This document shows, one piece after another, positions 47,601 to 58,772 of a DNA stretch of 64,000 bases. Source of the stretch: Paraphysomonas bandaiensis (Eukaryota; Chrysophyceae); contig CBFFRP010000238.1 of assembly GCA_965644295.1 (NCBI GenBank), positions 186,001-250,000 on the forward strand. The letters run 5' to 3'. A model generated the notes under the pieces. The model was not told the origin of the DNA and made no database searches. It was given only the letters and a program-made list of their open reading frames with translations. Position 1 is the first letter of the stretch. Each line of letters begins with the position of its first letter. The position numbers and the translations under genes are program-made.

Positions 47601-48021
47601 ACGTAATACCTTTTATACAATTTTAAGTTTTCAGATTCCAGACCGTTGGCTTACCATGGTGTATATTTATTGCAGCAAAACTACAACTACACTGTGTGCA
47701 ATAAACATGACTGCAATATTCTTGCAGTGCGTTGTGTGGGTGAGTTCTAAGAGGAGTTCTTGAGTTGGTAAAATGAATAATTCTTGACTGTATTTTTGGA
47801 CAAAATACATAAAAAATGGAGATGTCTAGCATGTGGTCATTTTTTCATACATGTACCAATGGATTCATTTTGACGACAAACCGGCAAACACTAACTCTCA
47901 AATCCATTGTTGAGACACATTATCAGGTGTACTGCCGATTGATCATTTGTCGAACGCGACAACGCAAATTAACTATTTCCGCATATAAGTATTGAATACC
48001 AAGAAAGACACCACCTGTCAT
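47601..48021. other. Divergent promoter region
   Basis: Spacer between the TBC gene (-) and the Rab-like gene (+), which face away from each other. No gene recognised. Confidence 0.35.
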
Positions 48022-48775
48022 ATGCTTGGCGATATGGGAGAGTCGAATGTGAAGACACCACTGCTGAGAGAACATACCTCTGTTGATTTCGATTTTATTC
48101 TGAAGGTTCTCATTGTGGGCGATTCTGTGGTCGGGAAAAGTCAACTATTCAAAAGGTAAAACCCAACAGTATCTAGTATAGGTTGGGCGCTTATATGTAT
48201 GCGTCAGGTTTGCTGGTGAACCTTTCGTTGAAGAGCACGAATCGACGCAAACAGTGGAGTACAGACATAGATATATTGATACGGCTAAGAATCGATGTAA
48301 AGTACAAGTTTGGGATTGCGTATCCACTGCGTCAAAAGCTGTTATGACGTCGATATATAAAGGATCTAATGCTGTGATTCTTTTATTCGATGTGACCAAT
48401 TCCGAATCTCTTCGTTCCATTCCAGACTGGTTGCATGAAATTAGTGGTTATGCACCTGCTGGTGTATCTGTGTATCTTGTCGGAACGAAGATTGATGATG
48501 AGCACCGAGAAGTGTCCACTGGTGAAGGAGAGTATGTTGCGGACAAACACGCCCTCCAATATTTCGAAGTGTCATCTAAAACAGGAGCAGGCGTGGACTC
48601 TATTTTCAATAAGATAGTTCACGACTTGGAAGATTCTACTGTTGGTGCGAGGGATGCTAAGGAAGGTAGGATATCAGTTGCAGAAAAATCAACGAGGGAA
48701 TATAAAGATGATAAAGGAGTTGATGAGTTTGAAGATGGTGAGAAGTCATGCTGTCCCTGCTGCTCTGTCATGTGA
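48022..48775 (+). CDS. Rab-like small GTPase with altered G3 motif
   Basis: Two exons (48022-48155, 48208-48775) encode 233 residues. G1 is GDSVVGKS (residues 33-40), effector-region Thr is in ESTQTVEYR, G4 is GTKIDD (about 127-132) and G5 is SSKTG. The G3 motif, normally WDTAGQE, reads WDCVSTA (80-86), so the catalytic Gln and the Gly are lost and hydrolysis is probably slow or absent. The C-terminus ends in CCPCCSVM, giving several cysteines for prenylation or palmitoylation. The core (FILKVLIVGDS, AVILLFDVTNSESLRSIPDW) is Rab. It lies next to, and diverges from, the TBC Rab-GAP gene; a working pair is only a guess. ATG 48022 was taken over 48034 because it is the first in frame. Confidence 0.85.
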
Positions 48776-49630
48776 CAGTTGCGTGTGCCCGATATCTTTG
48801 TCTGAATTGGTATAAGTTTTTTTGGGAATTACTTGATATAGTGCTGATGTTTCTGCGTGTGAATGGTAGAACGTTGAATTAAGGAATTATAGTTTGCTTT
48901 TATTGTTGCACGGCATTCATTGTTGCTTCTGGCTATTGCAGGGCTGCATATCTATTAATTGACGCAGGTTGTAGTCAATTATAATTGTAATTATTACTTG
49001 CTGTCCCAATTAATTGAATTACAATTAATTGCAGTTAAATGACACCAAACTACGTACTCAAGCAGCTCTACAATAGCTGCCAACATCGCTTGCTCAACTG
49101 CTCAAATGTAATTTTATGCCAGAGGAGACGATTCACGTGTAAAAACAGAAGTAGTTCTAAAGCCGAGGGGTCATATTCTTGCGTGTTGAGTTTTGCTATT
49201 TGAGAGCAATTGAAAGCTGTAGTTGTAAGGTATTTAAATTATAACAGTGACAAAAAATATAGAGTTTACAGTTGTGGTTAGCTGTATTATGAGAATTAAT
49301 ATTATGATAATAAGTACATAGCAGTGAGACGGAAATATAGTGACCATGCAAGATAGTGACAATATCAAGATAGAGATAACATGAAATTTATAATTCTTAG
49401 TTCTTAGCATTTATTAGTTAAACGGAAGTGGTCGCACCTTGGTGCTTGCAGCTTCAGTAGCGCTAAATAGTAGGATAATAGAATTTGTGCTGATTAGTTA
49501 TGGGTATAGGTCTAAATAGTATATCTAGCATTCAACTAGCCACTACATTGGTGCAGGTTTTTAACGCCTATTGCTAAATAATAAGACTTTATTTCAATAA
49601 GACTTACCTTCAGTAGTTAAGTTAAAACTA
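48776..49630. repeat. hAT-type left end and dispersed repeat, copy 6
   Basis: 48939-49040 begins CAGGGCTG and continues with ATTAATTGACGCAGG and TAGTCAATTATAATTG, matching the left end at 55510. 49425-49600 is a repeat-family copy; its part 49515-49590 is the inverse of 21541-21630 (CATTCAACTAGCCACTACAT). No gene. Confidence 0.55.
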
Positions 49631-49639
49631 CTCAAAAGA

Positions 49640-51240
49640 TGTCAATTTTTATGGCAGCGGATGGTAGTTTTGCAAACATTTTGGACTGGAAACAGCTTCC
49701 GAAATTCGATCAGTTTGGTGTAGAGAACCGGATGAATCGAGCAAGAGTTTGTCTTATAAGGAAGAACTGGAATCATCTACTTGGATTAGAAGAGCGCCCG
49801 CAATGACCTGCTGACATTGCATCCACAGCTATCAAAAACAAGAATAGAGAAGACCTAAACAAATGGCTTGAGCAAAAAGACACGTGCATAAGTTTCAACT
49901 TTTAAATCTAGTTAGGGAAATAGAAAGTAGGGGAAATGTGATCGTTGGAAGTTAATGTAGTTGTTATACCCGTTGAATATTATTTCAGTATTATTCATAA
50001 TAATTCAGTATATTGTAATAATTATTATTTTAATACCTCTTTGAATTTGTGTGAAGAGCAAGAAGGGATGCGGAAATGTATCACCTCAAAGAGCAAGCAA
50101 CTCCCAATTCTGAAGGATCAGAAGAGAGGAGGGAGAGGTAAAAGAAGTGAAAAGTCTTATCTTCTTCCCGTGACAAGAAGAGATGGAGAAAAGGGGATAT
50201 CCGCCTCCTGAGATAGATGAGCAACCAAATCTATTCCTTATACTTTAATGGTTTGGCGGATAAGGAGATTAATGAATTTTGTGATAAACTCGCTAAAAAA
50301 GAAATTCTAAGGGCACACATTTGAAAGGGCTGAAATCATCGCATCTAAAGCGACGATACATATCACGCGACAGCTGGAATTTTTGATAGTCCGATGATTA
50401 TTGGTTGAATCCAAACCAAATATCAACTGAAGAGTTTGTCACAATGGTTAAGACAAACTTATTTTTAGCAGAAAAGGAAGTAAGAATATTCCGATAAATC
50501 GGATCCTCTCCGAAGGTTCATAGAAAATATTCTTTCTTTGACCTATAAGAGGTTACAGTCGCTATTCACACTCCTCTAGTGTTTTTATAACACAGCATAC
50601 CACTACTGAGTGAGTTGTATAAAGCTGATTCCAGAGGATGAGCTTACAGAGGATACTACTCAGACTATTATTAAAGATTTTTGAAGAAAAACATTAAGCA
50701 GAAATATATAGCTACTCGTGCATTATACGTAAGCATTCTGAAGAGAAGTTTATTGCTGATTTATGGCACAAAAAATACGAAGCATTCTGCCGAAAAGTGC
50801 TAGTTCATAGCACAAATCTGAGTATATTATATAGTCTTGTAGTTAAGAAAGTTAATCGGTTGGTAGCTTTTTCGATCCAGCCAATATTTGGTTAATCAAG
50901 TCTTATAAGTTTACTAAAGTACTTCGAAGACGACATCTTCGAGTTCGTCATCTAGTACTAAAGCATCAACTGGTCCAAGAGAGGCTTGTTGGATATATGC
51001 GGAATCCTCATATAGGGGTGACTGGCATCGCAAATTTGCCGCATTCCCAGGTTTTTTGTAAACTCCAAGAACCAATGGCTTGTTAACAATAAATAAGGCA
51101 TGATAAATGCCACGTGTGTGGTCCCAAAACCTGTGCTTGGGATAATTATGAGAAAAAGCCTTTGAAATATGCGGCCATGGGATGGAACAGCTGTTCATAA
51201 GTGGAAAGTCCTGATGGTCCTTCACGATCTAAAACAGGTA
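49640..51240. pseudogene. Decayed coding remnants, possibly retroelement
   Basis: On the plus strand, 49640-49910 encodes a gag-like stretch (WKQLPKFDQFGVENRMNRAR, LIRKNWNHLLGLEERP) broken by stops, then KNREDLNKWLEQKD. Further short open stretches follow at 50041-50210. On the minus strand 50914-51225 has a 103-codon frame of protein-like composition (WPHISKAFSHNYPKHRFWDH, FIVNKPLVLGVYKKPGNAA) that I do not recognise. Nothing here looks intact. A Copia-type gag origin for the first part is a weak guess. Confidence 0.3.
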
Positions 51241-52410
51241 CGTTTTATATATAAATGTAATTGGAATGAATGATGATTTATTTGCTGAATGTTCTTGTAT
51301 ATATATCCTAATGCTAATGTTAAAGTGCAGCGGGTAAAATTAAAGGAAGACCTTAGCGTTAAAGCTTTATTGAATATTGTGGGGCTACCGGACACAACTT
51401 CATCAGCCGAAAATGTTTCGAATATGTTAGTTACTAAAATAGGTATAATATATATTTCCATAATATTATAGAGCTGCCATATAATATGTAGTGCATTGGA
51501 GAATGCTTTTAGTATTAACGAACTTGTCCTAGGTTTTTAAAACTTATATTACATCTACCCTTTCTCTTGTGCTCGTTTTATTTACTGTCATCCACTGCTT
51601 GATTGACATAATGTGTTTTCCCCCTGAACTTTGTATCGCATGCTTGCTGAATGATGTGCTTTTATACCGTTTCTGATTAGACTGCTTGATCTTGCATATA
51701 TATATCACATCAATATTTGCTGTATACAGGCTGCAACAGAATTATTCACGATTCTTATCGTGGTGTTGCTGCAACACATCAATCACAAACACCAATATTT
51801 TATTTTACAAATAATATCTTTAACAGCTACACTACACAGTTACTATATTTTTAGTTTCTTTGTATACTTAGTAGCTACTCTTATTGTAGTCCTGTAGATT
51901 ATGAATTTTATTGCTGCATAGAATACAGAATACAGGATAGCTGGATAGCTATTAGTGATAGACTTCAGCAAGCTTTAAGTACTACGTACGTAGGAGTTGG
52001 TTGTAGCTTAATAAATATTGATGAGTAGTAGAGAGTGTATAAATGTAGCGAATGACAATGAATGATATGAGATGTTGATTATAACTATACTAATTACTTA
52101 ATGAGTGAGTTCAATGTTGAGTTATATACGCTTAACCATCCTAATGCCAATTTCTGATACAGTTACTTCAGCTTTAACCATCCAAGTGCCAAACACTGAT
52201 GGAGTAATCAGTCAGACCTACATTAGTTATAGAGGGCACAAAAGTTGCAATGAATCGACAACTTAACGCTAAAAACCCAATTGAAGCAGTTGAATAAAGC
52301 TATGCATACATTAGCCGCCCCTTAAGAGTACAAAGGAATCCTTCACCAAATTCAAATACAGTTGTGGCAGGTTGGAATTATCGCGTTGCTGCGTAAAAAG
52401 AACCATATCT
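51241..52410. other. AT-rich intergenic region
   Basis: No gene seen. A short open stretch on the plus strand at 51310-51460 (VQRVKLKEDLSVKALLNIVG) has protein-like composition but no partner exons. Confidence 0.3.
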
Positions 52411-53915
52411 CTAAGAACCCAAATTCTCTGCTGACGATTCCACAGCCCTGATTTCATGAAAGTAGGGATGCGCCATGGCCTCCTGTGCGGTGAGTCTTTC
52501 CTGATGGTCGTAACGAAGTAGGCCAGACAGAAAACTCATCGCCTCTTCCGACACTAAGTGCTGGTTCTCCGGTGTAATAAACCGTGTCCAAGACTTCTTT
52601 GAGTGTCGTCCAATAAGTCCATCGAAATGGGAGTCTAGTTCAAGGTCATACCGGTCAAGATACTCGAATAACTCATCTGTACCAAGAACCTAAGAGCCAA
52701 TAAAAAAAGAACATATCAGCAATTAAACATACCAACACCACTGCAAATATAATTGATATTACCAGCATTCGCAGTACATATACAATACTATCAGATACAG
52801 CACGATAAAATTTGACGCAAACATATTAACACGCATCGATATATACACTCACTATGAGGACACAATAATATACCCCAATTGTATATACACAGTGAAGATG
52901 GCGCTTCCAGAGAATACATATGAATTAGTTACACACGCAGTAAATTCACTGAACACAATAAAGTGTTCTCATATGTAACAGGTGGCTTAAAACCTTGGCA
53001 ATCTTAACGAGCTGGTCGTAGTTGTCCTGTCCGTGAAAAAAGGGCTCCTTGCGAAATATAAGTCCCGCGAACATGCAACCCAGAGACCACATATCGAGAC
53101 CATAATCGTACTCCTGAAGGTCCACAAGCAATTCTGGACCTTTGAAATACCTAGATGCTACACGAACATTGTATTCGCGACCTGAAACAAAGCACAGAAC
53201 AACAGTAGCATCAATTAGAATTATCAACACACATTTACTCGTATTGAAATGCAGTGAATACATGGACGTCATACCAGGGTGGTAAAACTCTGCCAGGCCC
53301 CAATCAATCAGACGAAGCTGCCTGTTTTCATGATCTATCATTACATTATGAGGTTTTACATCGCGATGCATAATCCCATTTGCATGGCAATAGTCAAGGG
53401 CCTTGAGAAGCTCATATATATAGTAACGAATATCATAATCTCCTAAAGTAGGGTATAGGACTTTAAAATCTGTGTTGTTAATATGTTCAAAAATGAGAGA
53501 AGGGGTTTTAGATTGCGGGTCGCGAACAACATCTAGCAGCTTTATAATATTGGTTCCTCCACAGAGGTTCTGTAGAATTTTAATTTCTCTCTTGATTTTC
53601 TTCTTTTTCACAGGTTTCAGGATCTTCACTACACACTTCGTGTTGGTAAGACTATTCATTCCTTCAAAGACCTCACTATACTTTCCCCTGCCAATTTTTC
53701 GGATAACCTCATAATCATCTTGATCGCTATAATAGACAATGTTGCAGTGTGAGTTCAATAAAAAGAAATGATATTAGATTTACCCCCAATTGATTGAAAG
53801 ATTTTCATAATCCCAATATTCCGGAGGACGGTGGACATTGACATCCGCATAAACGCTACAATTATACATGAAATACGTATGTGAAATTACGAATGACACA
53901 CCGTGCTCTTGACAT
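52411..53915 (-). CDS. CSNK2A: Casein kinase 2 alpha, catalytic subunit
   Basis: Constitutively active Ser/Thr kinase of acidic sites. Five exons (53902-53915, 53784-53855, 53275-53726, 52994-53181, 52411-52689) encode 334 residues; the first exon is only 14 nt (start codon plus three codons and two bases). The N-terminal [20 protein letters not shown] segment is characteristic. Gly-rich loop [12 protein letters not shown], the CK2 basic stretch [14 protein letters not shown], catalytic [11 protein letters not shown] in place of DFG ([14 protein letters not shown], a CK2 hallmark), and [20 protein letters not shown] are all present. The last exon holds the C-lobe ([34 protein letters not shown]). 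The long fourth intron (304 nt) is unusual here. Confidence 0.97.
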
Positions 53916-54769
53916 CGTGGCAAAAGTTTCGCTGAGTAAAGGCGCAGCAAATGACCGAGACAAATTAGCACCCCTAAATATTTTTCTTGAGTGCCAAAGG
54001 GAACGATTTATTATCTCAAACACGCTTCTGCTCAGAAGGTTGTAACTTATTCAAGTGCACGCTAAGGGCTGGCGTTAGTTGCAAATAAGGTTATATGGAT
54101 TGACTATGCAGTATATTACCCTGTCACCTCCGTCCGTATTTGCTGTAGAATCCATATGTTTGAAGCAAAATGTGAGACAATATTTTTTGTGCTTGATTTC
54201 CACTCACAACTCGGTAGGAGATGCCACAGTTTTTGGGAGTGTCATTTTTTAGGCGTTCCGGTGGGTAAAAAAATATGACATGATGAAAACACCCTCCTTT
54301 TTTATAGGAGTAACAGTCAAAAGAAAAGGTGGTTTTATGTCATATATGCATATAGTGTTGGAAAGATATACTGCATGTAGATATGCATAATGTTGGATCC
54401 AGGACACACTGAATCACAACAAGCACTCAGACTAGTCGACAGGCTTGGTAAAACTCGAGATAACAAAATTATGACTCGAGGTTCCTAATATAGGCCGCAA
54501 TATTATTTCTTACCATGCCATGAATGTTGAAAAGAAATGAAATCATTTCTAACCGCGGTCCATTGGTATTCGGTTTTGCATCTGCGCGCAGAATTGGAGA
54601 GAAGTGGACGATTTTCAAACTTGCAGAGTATATTCATTTGAAATAATCATAATTAATACACCAATACTTAAGATTGGATAGTTCCTGTGGTTTGTCACAT
54701 CAACACGGATATCTGGTTGATGATCGGGATGAGAGGGATGAATTCCTGGCCCTCTGAACCTGGTGATCT
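53916..54769. other. Intergenic, no gene seen
   Basis: Upstream of CK2 alpha up to the first arm of the large inverted repeat. No reading frame, repeat or RNA gene recognised. Confidence 0.35.
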
Positions 54770-55103
54770 ATTCAGAGTTGCTATCACTTCCTGTAAGGTC
54801 ATTATTTGTATTTTTTTGGGAAATAATCTTTCAACTGCTGTGTAGACAATAGCGAGTCTTCTATGGACAGACCTCACTTCGTTATTGAGTGAAAGAGTAT
54901 ATAAGTGTGTTATATTTTCACTTGTTGCGGTCTGCTGTTTATATTATAGAAGCTACAACCGACACATAAGCTTGTTATGTATCGTTTCAATATTATAAGA
55001 CTGTGTCTTCACGACTGTTGAAGTTGCCATCTTTTGGCATGTCAGCATAGATTATTTATTCACCACCTATGTGGTGACTGTGGTATATACGATGTGCACG
55101 TTC
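54770..55103. repeat. Left arm of large inverted repeat
   Basis: Starts ATTCAGAGTTGCT and contains CTATGGACAGACCTCACTTC, GAAGCTACAACCGACAC and CACCACCTATGTGGTGACTG. The reverse complement lies at 63247-63562 with few differences apart from an unmatched stretch at about 54785-54828. The two arms enclose 8.1 kb. Confidence 0.8.
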
Positions 55104-55509
55104 ACTCTGTACACTTCGGAGAGTACACATGGACTATATAAGTGTTGTATGAGATGTATGTTTACTGCGTACGCTTCATACAACACGTAGAATACATTTT
55201 ATGTTGTATATGATTTGCACGTTCACTCTGTGCACTTTTGACTTCTGACAGTACTATCAGATTTTGGTCATACGCGTGGGCTATATACAAGTGTTTTATG
55301 AGGTTTATGTTTACTGTGTACTCTTCATACATCACAACGAGTACATTCTACATTGTATATGAAGTGCACGTTTACTCTGTACAATACACTCGGACTATAG
55401 ATGGGTGATTATGAATATGTGTTCTGTCTGTGTGTATCATACAATACACAAGAAGGCCTATATATCCGGAATGTGAGCAATATGTGTAAGCGTGCACGTT
55501 TACTGTGTG
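55104..55509. repeat. Diverged tandem repeats inside the outer element
   Basis: At least three copies of a roughly 120-150-bp unit that contains GTGCACGTTCACTCTGTAC, a GGACTATATAAGTG word and CTTCATACAACAC. The last copy continues at 62352-62530 (GTACTCTTCATACAACACAA, ACAATACACTCGGACTATAG), showing that the hAT copy between was inserted into this array. Confidence 0.65.
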
Positions 55510-57894
55510 CAGGGCTGCGTAACAATAATTGTCAATTAATTAACGCAGGTTGTAGTCAATTATAATTGCGATTATTACTTGCTGTCTCAATTTCAATTAA
55601 TTGCAATTATTTAGTACTACACTAGATTAGCTTCCACTATAGCTACCTCAAGTGTCATTTCATTCCAGAGTAATACTCTTGTGCATATGTGCATATCAGT
55701 CATAACAATCTGAGCTCTACTGAACAACCTTTCAACACAATTGGTTGTGGCGTGCAAGTGCTTCATGCTGCGCTAACGAGTGACGATTAAGGCGTGCTCG
55801 CTCCCGCTGCCTGCTACCATCAATCTAACGTTGCGCTGCGCCGTCATTATTCTCTCACTGTCATCATCTTCTTCATCCTCATCGAACAAAAATATTATAA
55901 CTTTACTGTTCCTTGCTGCACGAATCAAAGCTCGGGCTGTATCTTTCGCCGATATACGTTTCGTGGGGAATAACTCAACCCACCTCGAGAAGGCATGAAT
56001 CAGCACCAATATACTCGTAAACCCATATTCATCCGGCATTAAGCCTTCAATATAATCCATATAAATACATTCCCCCATCGAATATTTCGACGGTGTAAAT
56101 GGACGAACCCACACAGATGGTTTCAACGATGACATTTTTTGACAACACACACATCTCTTAATAAAAGTTACTACATGCTGACGCATGTTCCTCCAATTGT
56201 TGTTGCTCCCGCGCAACTTTCCCATGGTCCGTTCTACTCCATGGTGACCCACTACACTATTGTGACAGGTCTTAATAACTTTCCAGAAGCGACTCGGGAA
56301 ATGCTCACACTCTGTATCCTGCTCCACCTCAAGGCACTGCTCGAATGAAGAACAGACATTTTCACCGATCTAATCGGATGCGTCCACCCCACAAATTTGA
56401 CTAAGAGCATCAGCCATCAAATTAAGTTCTCCTGCCAAGTGTTCGAAGGTAACATCAAACGACTGAAAACACATAAACCAGCGTTGCACACGCTTAAGAT
56501 GACCGTATTCTTGCTTAAGCTGGGGTAAGTTGTCGTGAACCTTTCGAACAATGAAACGTCGATCTCTCAACAAGTAGTATTCCCACATATTCAAGGCATC
56601 AAATATGGCGAATCCTTCCTGCTCACAGGAATGCCATTTCGCCAAGGTTGAGTCGAAAGCCTTACTAATCATACCAATTGTGCGCTCGTGACCCTCCATG
56701 ATTTGCACCAAATGAGCCCCAATCCCTATTATTGATGCATCAGTATATAGATAGATGGGGGAAACATCATCCATAAAAAATAATAAGGGACACTCATGAA
56801 TTCGCTCCTTCAGCTCATCGAATGCTACCGTGGCCTCCTCTGACCAGTCGAGCACTTTCCGATGCGCTTGAGACTTTTTGTATAATTTCCCAATATTGCA
56901 TGCAAAGAAAACTCATCAAAATGTATTTCACAACTCTTATATACCAGGCCCACAAGCACTATACTCTGCATTTGCCTCTGGAAATAAGATGGAGCGCCCT
57001 TTAAACCCATGGGGAGCCGGAGCCACTCGTACATCCCGTTTTGAGTAATAAAGGCAACCCAGCAAAGGATCGTTTACCCACTGGCGCCAATTCTATAGAT
57101 CATATCTCTTATATTTGGAATTGGCCAGCTTTCTGAAGTCGTGACCCGATTTAAGTTTTTATAGTCCAATACCAACTGCCATTTATTATCTGGCTTCGGC
57201 ACCACAAAGGGATGACTGTAATCAGTGGCTGTGCTAGGTTGGATTGCTCCTAACTTCTCTAGCTTAATTATCCACCAAACGTTGGAGCTCGCGCTAGCGA
57301 CTCCTGTCTAACCTCCGGGGAGGCAATTTATTTGCCGGTATAAACCACGTTTCAGACGGGTTTCGGACTTCTAACTCAAAAGGCTCCAGCTTGGCTGGTT
57401 TCCCTGTACGAATCTCTAATCGGAGTATATCCTTGTATTCAACCAGGACTTCACGAATACGACTCTGTAAACTCGGGGATCCTAATATTTTCTCTGAAAG
57501 CACTTGCGGATCACTTTCCGCACTTAAATAATCAGAATCAATAGACTCCAGTTGATCATCGCGAATCTCCTTCTCATATTCTCTAGGTTCCATACGGACC
57601 TGGTTGAGAAATTAGTAGTGTCCTCGACCCCCAGAGAGAGCAACTGCTCCTCAACTGAAGTCGAGGTAATACCAAAACCTGGGTTTTGATGTAAAACCTG
57701 GTGAAATTTTTGATGATGGTCGGAAAAGGGTATAACTATGCACAATAAGTAACTATGAAGTTAATAACAGTGTGAAGAGTATTATTTATAATATTTTTTA
57801 CTAATTTCTTCCATATTACTTCAGTTTTACAGCAATAAAAGTCACTGACTACACATATATATTACATACAGTTCACAAGTATGAACTATAACCA

Positions 57895-58275
57895 TCTCAC
57901 TAAACACCACTATACCATCTCAGAATACACCCACATACCATCTCACTATACACCCATATACCATCTCACTATACACCCATACCATATTACTATGCATCAC
58001 TATACCATCCCACTATATTATACCACTATACCATCTACTGTATGCCACTATACCACCTAACTATACATCACTACACTATCTCACTATACACCCATATACC
58101 ATCTCACACCCATATACCATCTCACTATACACCCATACCATATTACTATGCATCACTATACCATCCCACTATATTATACCACTATACCATCTACTGTATA
58201 CCACTATACCACCTAACTATACATCACTACACTATCTCACTATACACCCATATACCATTTCACTATACACCTACG
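57895..58275. repeat. Minisatellite with 156-bp higher-order unit
   Basis: Runs of CCATCTCACTATACACCCATA and related words. A higher-order block repeats with period 156: ACCATATTACTATGCATCAC occurs at 57981 and again at 58137. It sits inside the Ty3 fragment. Confidence 0.8.
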
Positions 58276-58295
58276 TATGGGACAAATCATACGCG

Positions 58296-58772
58296 ATGGG
58301 CAGAAACCAAGCCAAAGGAAAAACCGGGCCTGATCACACTGCACTAACTGTGTATATATGATGGTGTAGGAGAAGTGCAACGGGAAGAAGAATGTTGTCA
58401 ACATTCGTGGCGACATATCCAACGACGACCCGGAGGCGGAGGAAGAGATACCACGAAAGCGCACGAGCAGGGTAAGTAATACTGTTCATAAAGATGGTGA
58501 CGGGGTCGTATGTCGTATATATGCGGTATTGTTCTGATTATTGTTGTGCGTTGTTACTATATACTGTACTAACTGCTTATAATCCTTCACCTGCTTATGA
58601 TCCTCCACCTACTAGCAATGTGCCCCCAGCGGCTGTTGCCGCGTCGTTTCCGAGCATAGGTACTAATACTACTGTAAGTAGTAGTGGTAAAGATAGCTAT
58701 ATGCGTAAGCAATGTATCCGAAATCAGGCTATTCGGTTGGAGCGTTTGCAGTCTCAAGCGAAGCAGATGTAG
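58296..58772 (+). CDS. Small spliced basic protein inside the Ty3 fragment
   Basis: I do not recognise this protein. A coding stretch from ATG 58296 (MGRNQAKGKTGPDHTALT) reads into EKCNGKKNVVNIRGDISNDD and EEEIPRKRTSR up to a GTAAGT donor near 58471. A second open stretch from about 58620 (NVPPAAVAASFPSIGTN) runs to NQAIRLERLQSQAKQM and a stop at 58772. Joining 58349 to 58370 needs a 20-nt intron (GTG...TAG), which is very short. The phase of the last junction is not resolved with canonical sites. Basic and Ser-rich, possibly DNA-binding. It faces opposite to the retroelement and lies within an insert whose edges (57659-57684 and 58957-58982) are inverted copies of GAGGTAATACCAAAACC. Confidence 0.35.

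Noticed and set aside
50914-51225. 103-codon minus-strand frame as an intact gene
   Set aside because: Protein-like in composition, but no recognised domain, no clear start context and surrounded by decayed elements; kept only as a possible remnant.
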